Shown here: positions 33,374 through 44,696 of the stretch, one piece after another
Numbering within the stretch: position 1 is the stretch's first letter
Layout: the number at the start of each line of letters is the position of its first letter
Assembly: GCF_027579695.1 (NCBI RefSeq)
Contig: NC_083592.1
Location: 32,805,714 to 32,869,713 of the forward strand
Source: Neoarius graeffei
Taxonomy: Eukaryota; Chordata; Actinopteri; Siluriformes; Ariidae
Length of the DNA stretch: 64,000 nucleotides
Direction: 5' to 3'
Notes under the pieces: model-generated
The model's input: the letters and a program-made list of their open reading frames with translations, nothing else
The model's database searches: none
Told to the model about the DNA's origin: nothing
Made by a program: the position numbers and the translations under genes

Positions 33374-34968
33374 CAGTGCCTTGCAAAAGTATTCATACCC
33401 CTTGAACTTTTTCACATTTTTCCACCTTACAACCACGAGCTTAGAAGTTTTTTATTGAGATTTTATGTGATAGACCAACACAGAGTAGCACATAATTGTG
33501 AAGTGAAACGAAAATGATAAATGGTCTTCAAAATTTTAAACAAATAAAAATCTGAAAAATGTGGTGTGCATTAGTATTCAGCCCCCCACGTCAATACTTT
33601 GTAGAGCCACCTTTTGCTGCAATTACAGCTGCAAGTCTTTTGTGGTATGTCTCTACCAGCTTTGCACATCTAGACACTGAAATTTTTGCCCATTCTTCTT
33701 TGCAAAATAGCTCAAGCTCAGCCAGATTGGATGGAGAGCGTCTGTGAACAGCAATTTTCAAGTCTTGCCACAGATGCTCAATGGGATTTAGGTCTGGACT
33801 TTGACTGGGCCATTCTAACACATGAATATTCTTTGATCTAAACCATTCCATTGTAGCTCTGGCTGTATGTTTAGGGTCATTGTCTTGCTGGAAGGTGAAT
33901 CTCCTTCCCAGGCTCAAGTCTTTTGCAGCCTCCAGCAGGTTTTCTTCCAGGATTGCCCTGTATTTAGCTCCATCCATCTTCCCATCAACTCTGACCAGCT
34001 TCCCTGTCCCTGCTGAAGAAAAGCATCCCCATAGCATGATGCTGCCACCACCATGTTTCACAGTGGGGATGGTGTGTGCAGGGTGATGAGCAGTGTTAGT
34101 TTTCCGCCACACACAGCGCTTTGCATTTAGGCCAAAAAGTTCAACTTTGGTCTCATCTGACCAAAGCACCTTCTTCCACATGCTTGCTGTGTCCCCTACA
34201 TGGCTTCTTATGCCTGTCTTTCAGCAATGGCTTTCTTCTTGCCACTCTCTTCCAAAAAGGCCAGATTTGCGGAGTGTATGACTTATAATTGTTCTGTGCA
34301 CAGATTCTCCCACCTGAGCTGTGGATTTCTGCAGATCCTCCAGAGTGATCATGGGCCTCTTGGCTGCTTCTCTGACCAGTGCTCTCCTTGCTCGCTTTGT
34401 CAGTTTAGGTGGACGGCCATGTCTTGGTAGGTTTGCAGTTGTGCCATACTTTTTCCATTTTTGAATGATGGATTGAACAGTGCTTCTTGAGATGTTCAGA
34501 GCTTGGGATATTTTTTTATAACCTAACCCTGCTTTAAACTTCTCCAGAACTTTATCCCTGACCTGTCTGCTGAGTTCTTTGGTCTTCATGATGCTGTTTG
34601 TTCTTCAGTGTTCTCTAACAAACCACTGAAGCCTTCACAGAACAAGTGTATTTATGCTGAGAGTAAATTACACACAGTAGGACTCTATTAACTAATTAGA
34701 TGACTTCTGAAGGCAATTGATTGCACTGGATTGTATTTAGAGGTATCAGAGTACAGGGGGCTGAATACTAATGCACACCACATTTTTCAGATTTTTATTT
34801 GTTTAAAATTTTGAAGACCATTTATCATTTTCATTTCACTTCACAATTATGTGCTACTCTGTGTTGGTCTATCACATAAAATCTCAATAAAAAACTTTTA
34901 AGCTTGTGGTTGTAAGGTGGAAAAATGTGAAAAAGTTCAAGGGGTATGAATACTTTTTCAAAGCACTG
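33374..34968 (-). mobile_element. Tc1-like element, full length
   Basis: TA flanks both ends (33372-33373 and 34969-34970). The termini cagtgccttgcaaaagtatt and its near complement are inverted, 1,595 bp apart. Confidence 0.92.
33591..34589 (-). pseudogene. Tc1 transposase with one break
   Basis: The N-terminal half (MKTKELSRQVRDKVLEKFKA, with two helix-turn-helix parts) ends in a frameshift near 34200-34230. The C-terminal half holds all three catalytic regions: LWSDETKVELFG, QQDNDPKHTA and SPDLNPIEHLW. It is about 340 residues if read across the break, the normal family length. Confidence 0.88.
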
Positions 34969-35149
34969 TACTTTGTGTAATCTAGTAGTCATCCTGCCAC
35001 TGTAATACCAGGACGTGACGGGACAATGAAACGGGGCGTGGCGTGACGTCATAAACGACAACAATGAAACACCAGTTCCCATCTATGCAGGGACTGTATT
35101 CTTGCATAGAGGTTGGTGCAATTAAAGCACCACCAGTATCTGGACCTAT

Positions 35150-35415
35150 CATAAATAGTGGCTTGGAAGGTCGTGGAAACCACTGGATTATTTTCTCGAT
35201 TGTGAAGATGGTACAGTTAATGTCTTTTTGACAGTACAGGGGGGTCTTATTTGCACTTTAAAGTGATCAGAGCAATTGGTAAAGTTGTCACCCAAGTCCA
35301 AACTGTTGATCATTAATTATATATCATGTGACATGCAGGGTAATGGGCTTGTTGGCTCTTTGCCATTGCTAATGCCTCTTCCATTTGCAGTGGCATATGC
35401 CCATCAATAATTTTT
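35150..35415 (+). pseudogene. Ulp1-type cysteine protease remnant
   Basis: Readable pieces are HWIIFS, then (frame change) DCEDGTVNVF, then CWLFAIANASSICSG, which matches the catalytic Cys region (usual form CGLFAIA). Stops interrupt it. The order His-box then Cys-box, followed by a PHD finger, matches multi-copy Ulp1-PHD proteins I recall from fish and cnidarians. Confidence 0.5.
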
Positions 35416-35444
35416 TATATAATATATAATATGAAAAAGCAGTT

Positions 35445-35738
35445 ATGAAGAAACGTCTAATAAAAGGTTTCCAAAAAATAGTTCAATTTCCATTCTTTGA
35501 CCACACCCAGATATTAATAGGTTCCCAAAAGCAATATGCCTTAACAGTGGAGCGGTTCTACTGTTCCTGCAATATGCCAGAGGATAGTGAATTTTATTTC
35601 AGTTGGACTAAATGTAAACAGTGGTATCATCCATCATGTGAAGGACTGGGGCATAAAACCCAGGATGAAATTAACAAAGCAAAGAATTTAAAATGTATCA
35701 AGTGTCCGAGCAAATGTGGAAGACCAAAGAAGAAATAA
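35445..35738 (+). CDS. PHD-finger C-terminal fragment
   Basis: An open frame of 97 residues starts MKKRLIKGFQKIVQFPFF. It then gives FYCSC, CKQWYHPSCEGL and LKCIKC, the Cys4-His-Cys3 layout of a PHD finger, and ends CGRPKKK. In the usual third Cys pair one position reads WTKC rather than CDKC, so one zinc ligand may be lost. It continues the Ulp1 remnant just upstream. Confidence 0.6.
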   Translation: MKKRLIKGFQKIVQFPFFDHTQILIGSQKQYALTVERFYCSCNMPEDSEFYFSWTKCKQWYHPSCEGLGHKTQDEINKAKNLKCIKCPSKCGRPKKK

Positions 35739-35744
35739 ATATTA

Positions 35745-36588
35745 ACACATACACACTAATTTGTTTTTCTTTCTTTTTTTTTTTCTTTCTTTTGATTACT
35801 CTTCGCTAACTAGAGTATGTTATCCAAACTATACCATGACGCAGGACAGCTAAGGTAAGATCCCCCGGGACGTGACGTGACAAGAATTCAAAGTCCGTGA
35901 GCGAGAATATGTCCGTGACAGTTATTCTGGTCACATGAAGTCACTGACCATGAACGATGTCATGTCACATCCCGTTCCATTCCACGTCACAGGTTTTAGT
36001 AATCATTAGTAAAACAGGCCATGCTGAAGAGCTCCATGGGGGATTTTGGATTCCCTCTCATAACTGGATTTTGCTGGTTCAACCGCCTAAAGCTTGCTTT
36101 GCAAATTCCGAAAGAGAGGCCAAACAAAGGCTAACCGCATATGACATGCTCCAATTTGGCCAACTATGGACCTGGGATAAATGTATTTATCCCAGGTCAA
36201 TAAAATGGGGCTAAAGTGTGATTTATCCTAATTTATCTATCTCTGTAAGAAATCGTCTGGCAGAATTTTTGTTGTTTCAGTGTGAGAGGTTTATGATGGG
36301 AAGATGAGAACTTTTTCAGCAGAACAGAAACACTATGGCGTGATGTTTGTAGTTAAAGGCTGGTGCGGTTCAAGCCAGACTTTGAGTCTAGCAGATTTTG
36401 CTGCATGGGTGGGTGTGTTCAGTGTGTGTGCTATTGTCCATGCTCTGCTGAGTTGCTGTGATACCAAGCTGCACCGCAATGTGCGGGAATTCCAGCATGC
36501 CCCAGTGCATCTGAGCAACTACAATTAAACTAGCTCCAAAAGCCAGCAAGAAACAACCCACATGTTGACCATCGTCCGCTTCCGACTT
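35745..36588. other. Intron sequence with one short hairpin
   Basis: The only structure noted is a near-perfect 30-bp inverted repeat (gacctgggataaat ... atttatcccaggtc) near 36170-36199. Short frames around 36300-36530 look fortuitous. Confidence 0.5.
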
Positions 36589-36589
36589 G

Positions 36590-37610
36590 ATTAATCAGAA
36601 TCGGGTTTATTGGCCAAGTATGTTGACACACACAAAGAATTTGGTTCTGGCAGTTGGTGTCTCTCTAGTGATACAGAAGGAAAAGGAAAAAAGAAGTGTG
36701 AATATATGTAATATAAGAAAAATGTGTATATGTAATGTACAATATGAACAATGTAGACATTACACAATATATTCAATCTACAGTAACTATTATAAATATT
36801 ATATACAATATACATAATATACAATACCTATACACGATATATCTAAAATATCTGTATTATACTAATATATCCATCTATAATAAACACTAAGTTATTCCAC
36901 AAAATCAAGCTGTACATGATCTATAAGCCACGTACGACGAGATTGAGTGGAATAATTTTTTTTATTATATCCACATTCACTGAATTTTGAGAAACGGAGC
37001 ATTTTTATTTTTTGCAAATTCTAAATAAAAACTTTATGCAAAACCAATTCGGCTTAGAATGTAAACAAACTGGCGAAATGACAATAGCAATTTGTGAAAA
37101 ATGCTATAATAATTCTTGAGGGGAAAAAAAGATATTTATTCCCATATTTTGTTGCCTTTTTTTTTTTTGGGGGGGGGGGGGGGGTTGTTTTCGACTTGAG
37201 TTTTTTTGTCCTCTGTTGGTTCAACACGCTCTGCCGTTTTTTTTCTATCTATGAGCTGATAGCCTAGTAGTAGAGTAGCCAATCAGAGCGCACGATTACT
37301 CATATCCAGTGAATGTGGATAGAATAATATACAATGTCTGTATTATACATAAAATCTATAATATCAACAATATACAATATCTATAGTTTACAGTATATGT
37401 ATGCTATCAACAATATAAACAGTACACCATATACAGACAATATGCAGGATATTTACAGAACCAGTTCTTTTATAAATATTTATGTAAAGATTAGTCATGT
37501 AGAACATGCTGTTATTTGAAAATAACCAACTTTGGATGGTAACATCCAGCATAAACCCATTACAGTGACTAGAGTAAATAGACATCGTAATACATCTTAC
37601 TAGATCTGAG
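36590..37610 (+). repeat. LINE-tail repeat split by a DNA element
   Basis: It starts gtttattggccaagtatgt ... ggttctggcagttggtgtc, the same family seen reversed at 3648-3740 and 6170-6265. It continues as an AT-rich tatacaatat tract that resumes after the insertion at 36890-37330. Confidence 0.6.
36890..37330. mobile_element. Short DNA element, family shared with 59012-61553
   Basis: The left end has gttattccac and, further in, atccacattcactgaatttt. The right end has gatagcctagtagtagagta, gccaatcagagcgcac and gtgaatgtggatagaataat. Both end regions recur, inverted, at the ends of the longer element in intron 16. It includes a poly-T/poly-G tract near 37158-37183. Confidence 0.7.
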
Positions 37611-37650
37611 GCATTACCATGTTTAAATAAATGGATGCATAACTTGTTTT

Positions 37651-37810
37651 ACAACCCCGATTCCAAAAAAGTTGGGACAAAGTACAAATTGTAAGTAAAA
37701 ATGGAATGCAATAATTTACAAATCTCAAAAACTGATATTGTATTCACAATAGAACATAGACAACATATCAAATGTTGAAAGTGAGACAGTTTGAAATTTC
37801 ATGCCAACAT
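37651..37810 (+). repeat. Tc1 left-end fragment
   Basis: It matches the first ~150 bp of the Tc1 element at 38039 (aaccccgattccaaaaaagt). Confidence 0.8.
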
Positions 37811-37829
37811 ACTGAAAGACCCTTCTCAC

Positions 37830-38037
37830 CCCAGACATCATCTATTTAAACTGCTGCCTTCTGGAAAATGTTTCGGGTTCATCAAATCTTGTAGAAATAG
37901 ACTTAAAAACAGCTTCTACCCAGAGGTGGACAAAGTATCCAACTTCATTACTTAAGTCAAAGTACAGATCCCACTGGTCAAACGTTACTCCGATACAAGT
38001 GAAAGTTGTCCAGTCAATTTTTTACTTAAGTTAAAGT
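37830..38037. repeat. LINE C-terminal fragment and hAT end fragment
   Basis: 37840-37920 reads KLLPSGKCFGFI ... RNRLKNSFYP, a LINE ORF2 tail. 37921-38037 starts cagaggtgga, like the hAT termini at 17339, and is rich in acttaagt. Both are truncated. Confidence 0.6.
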
Positions 38038-38038
38038 A

Positions 38039-39460
38039 CAACCCCGACTCCAAAAAAGTTGGGACAAAGTACAAATTGTAAATAAAAACGGAATGCAATA
38101 ATTTACAAATCTCAAAAACTGATATTGTATTCACAATAGAACATAGACAACATATCAAATGTCGAAAGTGAGACATTTTGAAATTTCATGCCAAATATTG
38201 GCTCATTTGAAATTTCATGACAGCAACACATCTCAAAAAAGTTGGGATAGGGGCAATAAGAGGCTGGAAAAGTTAAAGGTACAAAAAAGGAACAGCTGGA
38301 GGACCAAATTGCAACTCATTAGGTCAATTGGCAATAGGTCATTAACATGACTGGGTATAAAAAGAGCATCTTGGAGTGGCAGCGGCTCTCAGAAGTAAAG
38401 ATGGGAAGAGGATCACCAATCCCCCTAATTCTGCACCGACAAATAGTGGAGCAATATCAGAAAGGAGTTCGACAGTGTAAAATTGCAAAGAGTTTGAACA
38501 TATCATCATCTACAGTGCATAATATCATCAAAAGATTCAGAGAATCTGGAAGAATCTCTGTGCGTAAGGGTCAAGGCCAGAAAACCATACTGGGTGCCCG
38601 TGATCTTCGGGCCCTTAGACGGCACTGCATCACATACAGGCATGCTTCTGTATTGGAAATCACAAAATGGGCTCAGGAATATTTCCAGAGAACATTATCT
38701 GTGAACACAATTCACCGTGCCATCCGCCGTTGCCAGCTAAAACTCTATAGTTCAAAGAAGAAGCCGTATCTAAACATGATCCAGAAGCGCAGACGTCTTC
38801 TCTGGGCCAAGGCTCATTTAAAATGGACTGTGGCAAAGTGGAAAACTGTTCTGTGGTCAGACGAATCAAAATTTGAAGTTCTTTATGGAAATCAGGGACG
38901 CCGTGTCATTTGGACTAAAGAGGAGAAGGATGACCCAAGTTGTTATCAGCGCTCAGTTCAGAAGCCTGCATCTCTGATGGTATGGGGTTGCATTAGTGCA
39001 TGTGGCATGGGCAGCTTACACATCTGGAAAGACACCATCAATGCTGAAAGGTATATCCAGGTTCTAGAGCAACATATGCTCCCATCCAGACGACGTCTCT
39101 TTCAGGGAAGACCTTGCATTTTCCAACATGACAATGCCAAACCACATACTGCATCAATTACAGCATCAAGGCTGCGTAGAAGAAGGGTCCGGGTACTGAA
39201 CTGGCCAGCCTGCAGTCCAGATCTTTCACCCATAGAAAACATTTGGCGCATCATAAAATGGAAGATACAACAAAAAAGACCTAAGACAGTTGAGCAACTA
39301 AATTTTCTCTTTAAATGATACATTTTCTCAGTTTAAACATTTGATATGTCATCTATGTTCTATTCTGAATAAAATATGGAATTTTGAAACTTCCACATCA
39401 TTGCATTTCCGTTTTATTTACAATTTGTACTTTGTCCCAACTTTTTTGGAATCGGGGTTG
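38039..39460 (+). mobile_element. Tc1-like element, nearly intact
   Basis: TA is at 38037-38038 and 39461-39462. The termini caaccccgactccaaaaaag and its near complement are inverted. At 1.42 kb it is shorter than usual because of a deletion behind the transposase core. Confidence 0.92.
38401..39318 (+). CDS. Tc1 transposase, open frame with shortened C-terminus
   Basis: The likely start is [20 protein letters not shown] at 38401, although the frame is open from 38347. An N-terminal helix-turn-helix ([20 protein letters not shown]) is followed by the DD34E core: [20 protein letters not shown] and [12 protein letters not shown]. There is no internal stop. The protein is ~305 residues and ends at [11 protein letters not shown], so roughly 35-50 C-terminal residues of the family are missing. 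It lies in sense in GLDC intron 2 and is probably inactive but recent. Confidence 0.9.
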   Translation: MGRGSPIPLILHRQIVEQYQKGVRQCKIAKSLNISSSTVHNIIKRFRESGRISVRKGQGQKTILGARDLRALRRHCITYRHASVLEITKWAQEYFQRTLSVNTIHRAIRRCQLKLYSSKKKPYLNMIQKRRRLLWAKAHLKWTVAKWKTVLWSDESKFEVLYGNQGRRVIWTKEEKDDPSCYQRSVQKPASLMVWGCISACGMGSLHIWKDTINAERYIQVLEQHMLPSRRRLFQGRPCIFQHDNAKPHTASITASRLRRRRVRVLNWPACSPDLSPIENIWRIIKWKIQQKRPKTVEQLNFLFK

Positions 39461-39462
39461 TA

Positions 39463-39763
39463 CTTGTGTGCTGCATCTCAACAAGATTTTTCCCCTTTTT
39501 GTATGAAAATTTTGTCCCAAAGGCCTTATTCATGCATTTTCCTGCATGTCAAGTTGAATTATATTTATGGTTAGTTATTTGTGGCCCCAGTGGAGTCACA
39601 TGGGAGAATGGTCCACGTTCAACAAAGTGATACCAAACCCTTCCACAAGTGAATGCATGTTGTTGTTGTTGTTGTTGTTTTCCAAATGTCCTGCATGTTA
39701 AACCAAATGAAATGGTTTTATTTAAAACTTTTTAATGTGAAAATGATTGTTGACTCTTCACAG
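39463..39763. other. End of GLDC intron 2
   Basis: A TGT repeat (39656-39680) is the only feature seen. Confidence 0.6.
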
Positions 39764-39899
39764 GTGAGAATGAAATTCTCGAATTCCTCCAAAAGATTGC
39801 TTCTAAGAACAAGATTTGGCGGTCCTACATCGGAATGGGTTATTACAGCTGCTCCGTGCCCCCTGCCATCCAGAGAAATCTTCTGGAAAATTCTGGATG
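39764..39899 (+). CDS. GLDC: GLDC exon 3
   Basis: The acceptor is ttcacag. The exon codes for [16 protein letters not shown] followed by [15 protein letters not shown], a strongly conserved P-protein block. The donor gtgtgt splits a Trp codon. Confidence 0.95.
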
Positions 39900-40352
39900 G
39901 TGTGTCCTCCTTATCCCTTTTATGCCTGTTATACAACAGCAAGCCCAAGTGCAGTGAAATGAATTTTATTAGTAGAGACCTGCAGAGATATGTAGCTTGC
40001 TTGCAGGGTCCAACACACTAGTCGGAGTGATATTTTCCACATCAGTTTTCAGGCAGTCCAAGTCCAATAAGCTAGCGCCTATTAAATTCCTGTTTTGTAA
40101 ATAGCATACTGAACTTGAGTTAAACCCCATGACTTGCATTATGTTCTGACTTGAGTTTTTTCCTCCCTTTTTAAAATCTCATTATCTAATTGTACAGTCA
40201 AGCAGGCTTTTGCAAAAGCCTTTATACTCTAATACCCAAAAAGCACATCTGCTGTTTTGTTCATGTGGTACTTTTGCATATTAGGGCTACAATACAATTT
40301 TTAACTGCCATTTTAGGTCCTGGATTTCTGTTTAAACTTTTCTTCTTCACAG

Positions 40353-40517
40353 GGTGACCCAGTACACTCCATACCAGCCAGAGGTCGCGCAGGGTCGTCT
40401 GGAGAGTCTGCTCAATTATCAGACCATGGTGTGTGATATCACCGGTATGGAAGTGGCCAACGCGTCCTTGCTGGACGAAGGCACTGCTGCCGCCGAGGCC
40501 ATGCAGCTCTGCCACAG
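40353..40517 (+). CDS. GLDC: GLDC exon 4
   Basis: The exon codes for the [20 protein letters not shown] region and [20 protein letters not shown], the most conserved part of the N-terminal half. The acceptor is tcttcacag, and the donor gttcga is a weak but legal GT. Confidence 0.95.
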
Positions 40518-40602
40518 GTTCGAAGACTTGGAGGATGAACCTGAAATGCCTCACTTTATTTTGCTTGCATGTGTGGCTCATTTGACTGCTTTATGTCTGC
40601 AG

Positions 40603-40680
40603 GCAAAACAAGAGAAGGATGTTTTACATTGATCCTCGTTGTCATCCCCAGACCATTGCAGTGGTGCAAACCAGAGCCAA
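40603..40680 (+). CDS. GLDC: GLDC exon 5
   Basis: The exon codes for [20 protein letters not shown] and VQTRA. The intron before it is only 85 bp. The donor is gtacat. The junction with exon 6 makes an Asn codon where mammals have Lys. Intron 5 holds a Tc1 element that starts 47 bp downstream. Confidence 0.93.
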
Positions 40681-40727
40681 GTACATCACCATGATTGAGC
40701 CACACTATTGAGTTAAACCATATGCTA

Positions 40728-42191
40728 GTGCATCTCAAAAAATTAGAATATTGTGAAAAAGTTCAATATTTTTCATCAGTTATTTAAGAAAGCGAAAATG
40801 TTCTATATTATAGACTCATTACACATAAACTAAAATGTTTCAAGCATTTTTCTATTTTAATTTTAATCAATATGGCATACAGTACAAAAACATAAAAAAA
40901 CCCATCTCAAAATATTAGAATATTTCATTTTGAGTTTGAGTAAAACAGTATGAACACAGTGTATCTCTCGGTTTAGTTCAGTATACACAACCACAATCAT
41001 GGGGAAGACTGCTGACTTGACTGTTGTCCAGAAGATGATCACTGATGCCCTCCACAAGGAGGGTAAGCCACAAAAGGTCATTGCTGAAAAGGGTGGCTGG
41101 AAAAGGTGCACAAGCAACAGGGATGGCCGCAGTCTTGAGAGGATTGTCAAGAAAAGTTGATTCAAGAACTTGGGAGAGCTTCACAAGGAGTGGACTGAGG
41201 CTGGTGTCAGTGTATCAAGACCCATCAAGAACAGACATCTTCAAGAAAGGGGATACAACTTTCGCATTCCTAATATCAAGCTACTCCTGAGCCAGAGACA
41301 ATGTCAGAAGTGTCTTATCTGGGCTAAAGAGAGAAAGATCAGTGGTCCAAAGTCCTCTTTTCAGATGAAAGTACATTTTGCATTTAATTTGGAAATCACG
41401 GTTCTGGAGGAAGAGTGGAGAGGCACAGAATCCAAGGTGTTTGAAGCCCAGTGTGAAGTTTCCACAGTCTGTGATGATTTGGGGTGCCATGTCATCTGCT
41501 GGTGTTGGTCCACTGTATTTTATCAAGTCCAAAGTCAACACAGCCATCTACCAGGAGATTTTAGAGCACTTCATGCTTCCATCTGCTGACGAGCTTTTTG
41601 GAGATGCTGATTTCCTTTTTCAGCAGGACTTGGCACCTACCCACAGTGCCAAAACTACTACCAAATGGTTTGCTGACCATGATATTACTGTGTTTGATTG
41701 GCCAGCCAACTTGCCTGACCTGAACCCCATAGAGAATCTATGGGGTATTGTCAAGAGGAAGATGAGAAACACCTGACCCAAAAATACAGATACGCTGAAG
41801 GCCACTATCAAAGCAACCTGGGCTTCAATAAGACCTCAGCAGTGCCACAGACTGATCACCTCCATGCCACACCGCATTGATACAGTAATTCATGGTAAAG
41901 GAGCCCCAATCAAGTATTGAGTGTATAAATGAATATACTTTTCAGAAGTTGGACATTTCTGTATTGTAAATCCTTTTTTTGATTGATCTTAGGGAATATT
42001 CTAATAATTTGAGATACTGGATTTCTGATTTTCATGAGCTATAAGCCATAATCATCAAAATTAAAACAAAAAAGGCTTTAAATATTTCGCTTTACATGTA
42101 ATGAATATAGAATATATGAAAGTTTACCTTGTTGAATTAAATTATGAAAAAAAGGAACTTTTTCATGGTATTCTAATTTTTTGAGATGCAC
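40728..42191 (+). mobile_element. Tc1-like element in GLDC intron 5
   Basis: TA is at 40726-40727 and 42192-42193. The termini gtgcatctcaaaaaattaga and complement are inverted. The element fills almost all of intron 5. Confidence 0.92.
40999..41920 (+). pseudogene. Tc1 transposase pseudogene
   Basis: It starts MGKTADLTVVQKMITDALHK but meets a stop at about 41158 and then shifts frame near 41380-41420. The core reads QSVMIWGAMSSAGVGPL, FQQDLAPTHSA (catalytic Asp) and LPDLNPIENLW (catalytic Glu). It ends near HGKGAPIKY after another stop. Confidence 0.88.
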
Positions 42192-42250
42192 TAGTATTGT
42201 GTCTTTTTAAAGAGTCGTTTATAGTAATTTGTAACCTTTGCGATTTGTAG

Positions 42251-42398
42251 CTACATCGGGGTGAAAACTGAGCTGAAGTTGCCCCATGAGATGGACTTCA
42301 GTGGAAATGATATATGTGGTGTGCTCTTCCAGTACCCTGACACTGAAGGCAGGGTGGAAGACTTGACCGAACTTGTGGATCGGGCTCATAAGGGTGGG
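42251..42398 (+). CDS. GLDC: GLDC exon 6
   Basis: The acceptor is gatttgtag. The exon codes for [18 protein letters not shown], then [20 protein letters not shown]. The donor is gtatgt and the phase is 0. Confidence 0.94.
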
Positions 42399-42582
42399 GT
42401 ATGTATTGCACAGTAGGGCTGCTGAATGTCCTGACAGTTTCTTTAACTTGTAAGAAGCCGGAGGAAATGATTATCATTTTGATGCATTTTATACTGACAT
42501 TTAATTTATTTTTTACCTTCCCTCCATTTGAGACTCTGCCATAACAATTGTTCCTTTGCTTTATATTACATTTCAATTAAAG

Positions 42583-42779
42583 GCTCTGGCATGCTGCGCT
42601 ACCGATTTGTTGGCACTCTGTGTCTTGCGCCCGCCTGGTGAATTCGGGGTGGACATCGCTATGGGTAGCTCCCAGCGCTTTGGAGTTCCTCTCTGTTATG
42701 GCGGCCCTCATGCTGCCTTCTTCGCAGTCAAGGAGAGCTTGGTCAGAATGATGCCAGGAAGGATGGTTGGAGTCACAAG
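42583..42779 (+). CDS. GLDC: GLDC exon 7
   Basis: The exon codes for [20 protein letters not shown], then [20 protein letters not shown] and [10 protein letters not shown]. These are signature P-protein segments around the cofactor fold. The acceptor is aattaaag and the donor gtaagc. Confidence 0.96.
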
Positions 42780-42823
42780 GTAAGCTTTTATAATAGGTGA
42801 TTGCAATATTGTTATTGATATTG

Positions 42824-43137
42824 TGGGGACAGCCATGGCCTGAAAGTTAGAGAAGCAGCCTTGGGCCCAAAGGGTTGCTGGTTCGATTCCCAGGGAGGAG
42901 AAATTGAGTGAATGAACAGCACTTTCCCCTCCCTCTGTATCATGGCTGAAGTGCCCTTGAGCAAGGCACCTAACTCCTAACTGCTCCCCAGATGCTGTAG
43001 CATAGCTGCTCACTGCTCTGGGTATGTGCATGTGCTCATCGCTCACTTGTGTGTGCATGCTGTTTCAGATGGGTTAAATGCAGAGGAGGAATTTCGTTGT
43101 GCTTGAGTGTATGTGTGATAGATAAAGGCTTCTTCTG
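42824..43137 (+). repeat. SINE with a different tRNA-like head and the type II tail
   Basis: The head (ggggacagccatggcctgaa ... gctggttcgattccc) is unlike the common SINE head, but from gctgaagtgcccttgagcaa onward the tail matches the type II copies at 8240 and 9250. B-box-like ggttcgattcc is present. Confidence 0.75.
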
Positions 43138-43144
43138 TTCTTTG

Positions 43145-43730
43145 AATTTTTGTGGCTACTGCCTCATATGGAGGCTGTAGCCACTATGTGCATGCGCGTA
43201 CACGTGTTCTGATTAAAATGGATGGTGAGCGTATGCAATTCGGTTCACCATTCGAAATAAATGGACCAGATTAAAGAAATCGCTTTCAGACATGTTTATG
43301 CTTGTTACCGAGGGAAAGTGCGTTCCTATTTTAAAATGTACTCCAGGTTGTCCCCCTTTCCTCGCCTTCTTCGGCCAGCGGTCCCATGTGTGATGTAGAT
43401 GTGACGCGCTTCTGAGTTGTTCCAGGAAGTTGTCGAAAAGAGTATTGAGACCACTGAGCTCTAGCGCCAGGCCTTTTTCGGGAAATAAGAGTTTGGGTCA
43501 TGACGACAGCGTGTGCATGTCAGCCTCGGTTCGGAGGTTTCAGTTTCGAAAACTGTGAAGTAAGAGTAGAATAATATAAAGTATAGACACTTGGTATATT
43601 TTACTTCTGGCTTTTTGTTTTTTAAATTGTTCATTTTTGTGGCTGCTGCCTCAGAGTAAATATATATGCTATATTTACTGTCTGGACATGGAATCAGAAA
43701 ACAATTTTATTTTTAAGCAGTAGCCACATG
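43145..43730. mobile_element. Candidate MITE with tgtggctactgcct ends
   Basis: tttttgtggctactgcctca at the left is mirrored by aagcagtagccacatgt at the right. Two more partial copies of the motif lie inside (ggctgtagccac at 43171; gtggctgctgcctcag at 43640). Confidence 0.55.
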
Positions 43731-43853
43731 TACCCATAGGATACCTATTTTTGTATGTATGACTTGAACACCATGAATTCAATTATATAATATGGTATTA
43801 GTGTCAAACCCGTTAACAATGCTACACTGAAATTTTTTTCCCTCACTTGCAAC

Positions 43854-44688
43854 CAGGGCTTTGAACCAGAATTTTTTTTTCCTATTGGTTCGTTCCGAAC
43901 AGAAACGGAATTTTAACGTTTCCGGTTTTGGGTTCCACCATTAAATAGACGTTCCCGAACCGGTTAGAACAAAAAAATTTCGTTCCCGGAACGGTTAATT
44001 ACGTTCCCTGTCAGCTGTTTAACAAATGGCTATAAGATTATGTCTCTGTCTCATCCAGCCTAAGCCAAATGTAGGCTAATTCTATTACAACCTTCATTTA
44101 AATAAGACAAGAAATAATTCAAAACAATTATTTCAAATGTTGGCGATTTGGATTCTCAGTATGTCTTCCCATCTACACAAACAGAAAAAGTGCCAAAAAT
44201 GAAAGATAATTCGTTTAGTGTGTTACCAAAGGCTAGTCAGGCCCTATGCATTGATAGGCTAACAGAGGTTAACGTCATTTAATGTTCGCGAGCCTCTCAT
44301 TAACGTGGACAAATATATTGATATCGTGTTTGAAATTGACGTTTTTGAATAACGATAGACTGCAATATTTACCTCTTATTTAAGATGTGGAGACGTGATA
44401 GTAGTCCACCCTCCCGCTCTCTCCATTCAGTCAGCGAACGTCACACAGGAAGTGAACCCCAGCGGGTCATAGAAACTTGCGCAGGAGAAGAATGACTTTA
44501 TTTGTAGGCTACGGAAACTTTGAGGAACGAAATAAAAACCGGTATTAACCGGTTACCATTATTTTTAATAAGCGTTTCTGTTCCGGAACATAAAAAATAA
44601 TAAAGTTTCTGGTTTCGTTTCTGTTCCATGTGAAATAGAAAAAGTTCCCGGTTTTCGTTTTCGTTCCTTGAACCGGTTCAAAGCCCTG
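43854..44688. mobile_element. hAT-type MITE (CAGGGCTTTGAACC)
   Basis: The termini CAGGGCTTTGAACCaG and complement are inverted. The 8-bp flanks cttgcaac and gttgcaac differ at one base. Inner arms repeat cgttcccgaaccggtt-type motifs. There is no coding domain. Confidence 0.82.
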
Positions 44689-44696
44689 GTTGCAAC

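Larger units (their letters stand above)
31145..35995. mobile_element. Composite element with ACGTGAC-rich ends, Ulp1 and PHD remains
   Basis: The left end (cccatgacacggaacat ... gtgacgtgacc) and the right end (tccattccacgtcacagg) are loosely inverted. Both ends and a spot near 34990-35050 are packed with gacgtgac/gggacggga motifs. Inside are a minisatellite, a three-unit repeat, a MITE (32627-33291), a Tc1 element (33374-34968) and decayed Ulp1-PHD coding sequence. The borders are approximate. Confidence 0.4.

Noticed and set aside
41170..41589. 139-residue frame in intron 5
   Set aside because: It runs in and out of frame with the Tc1 transposase pseudogene and is already explained by it.
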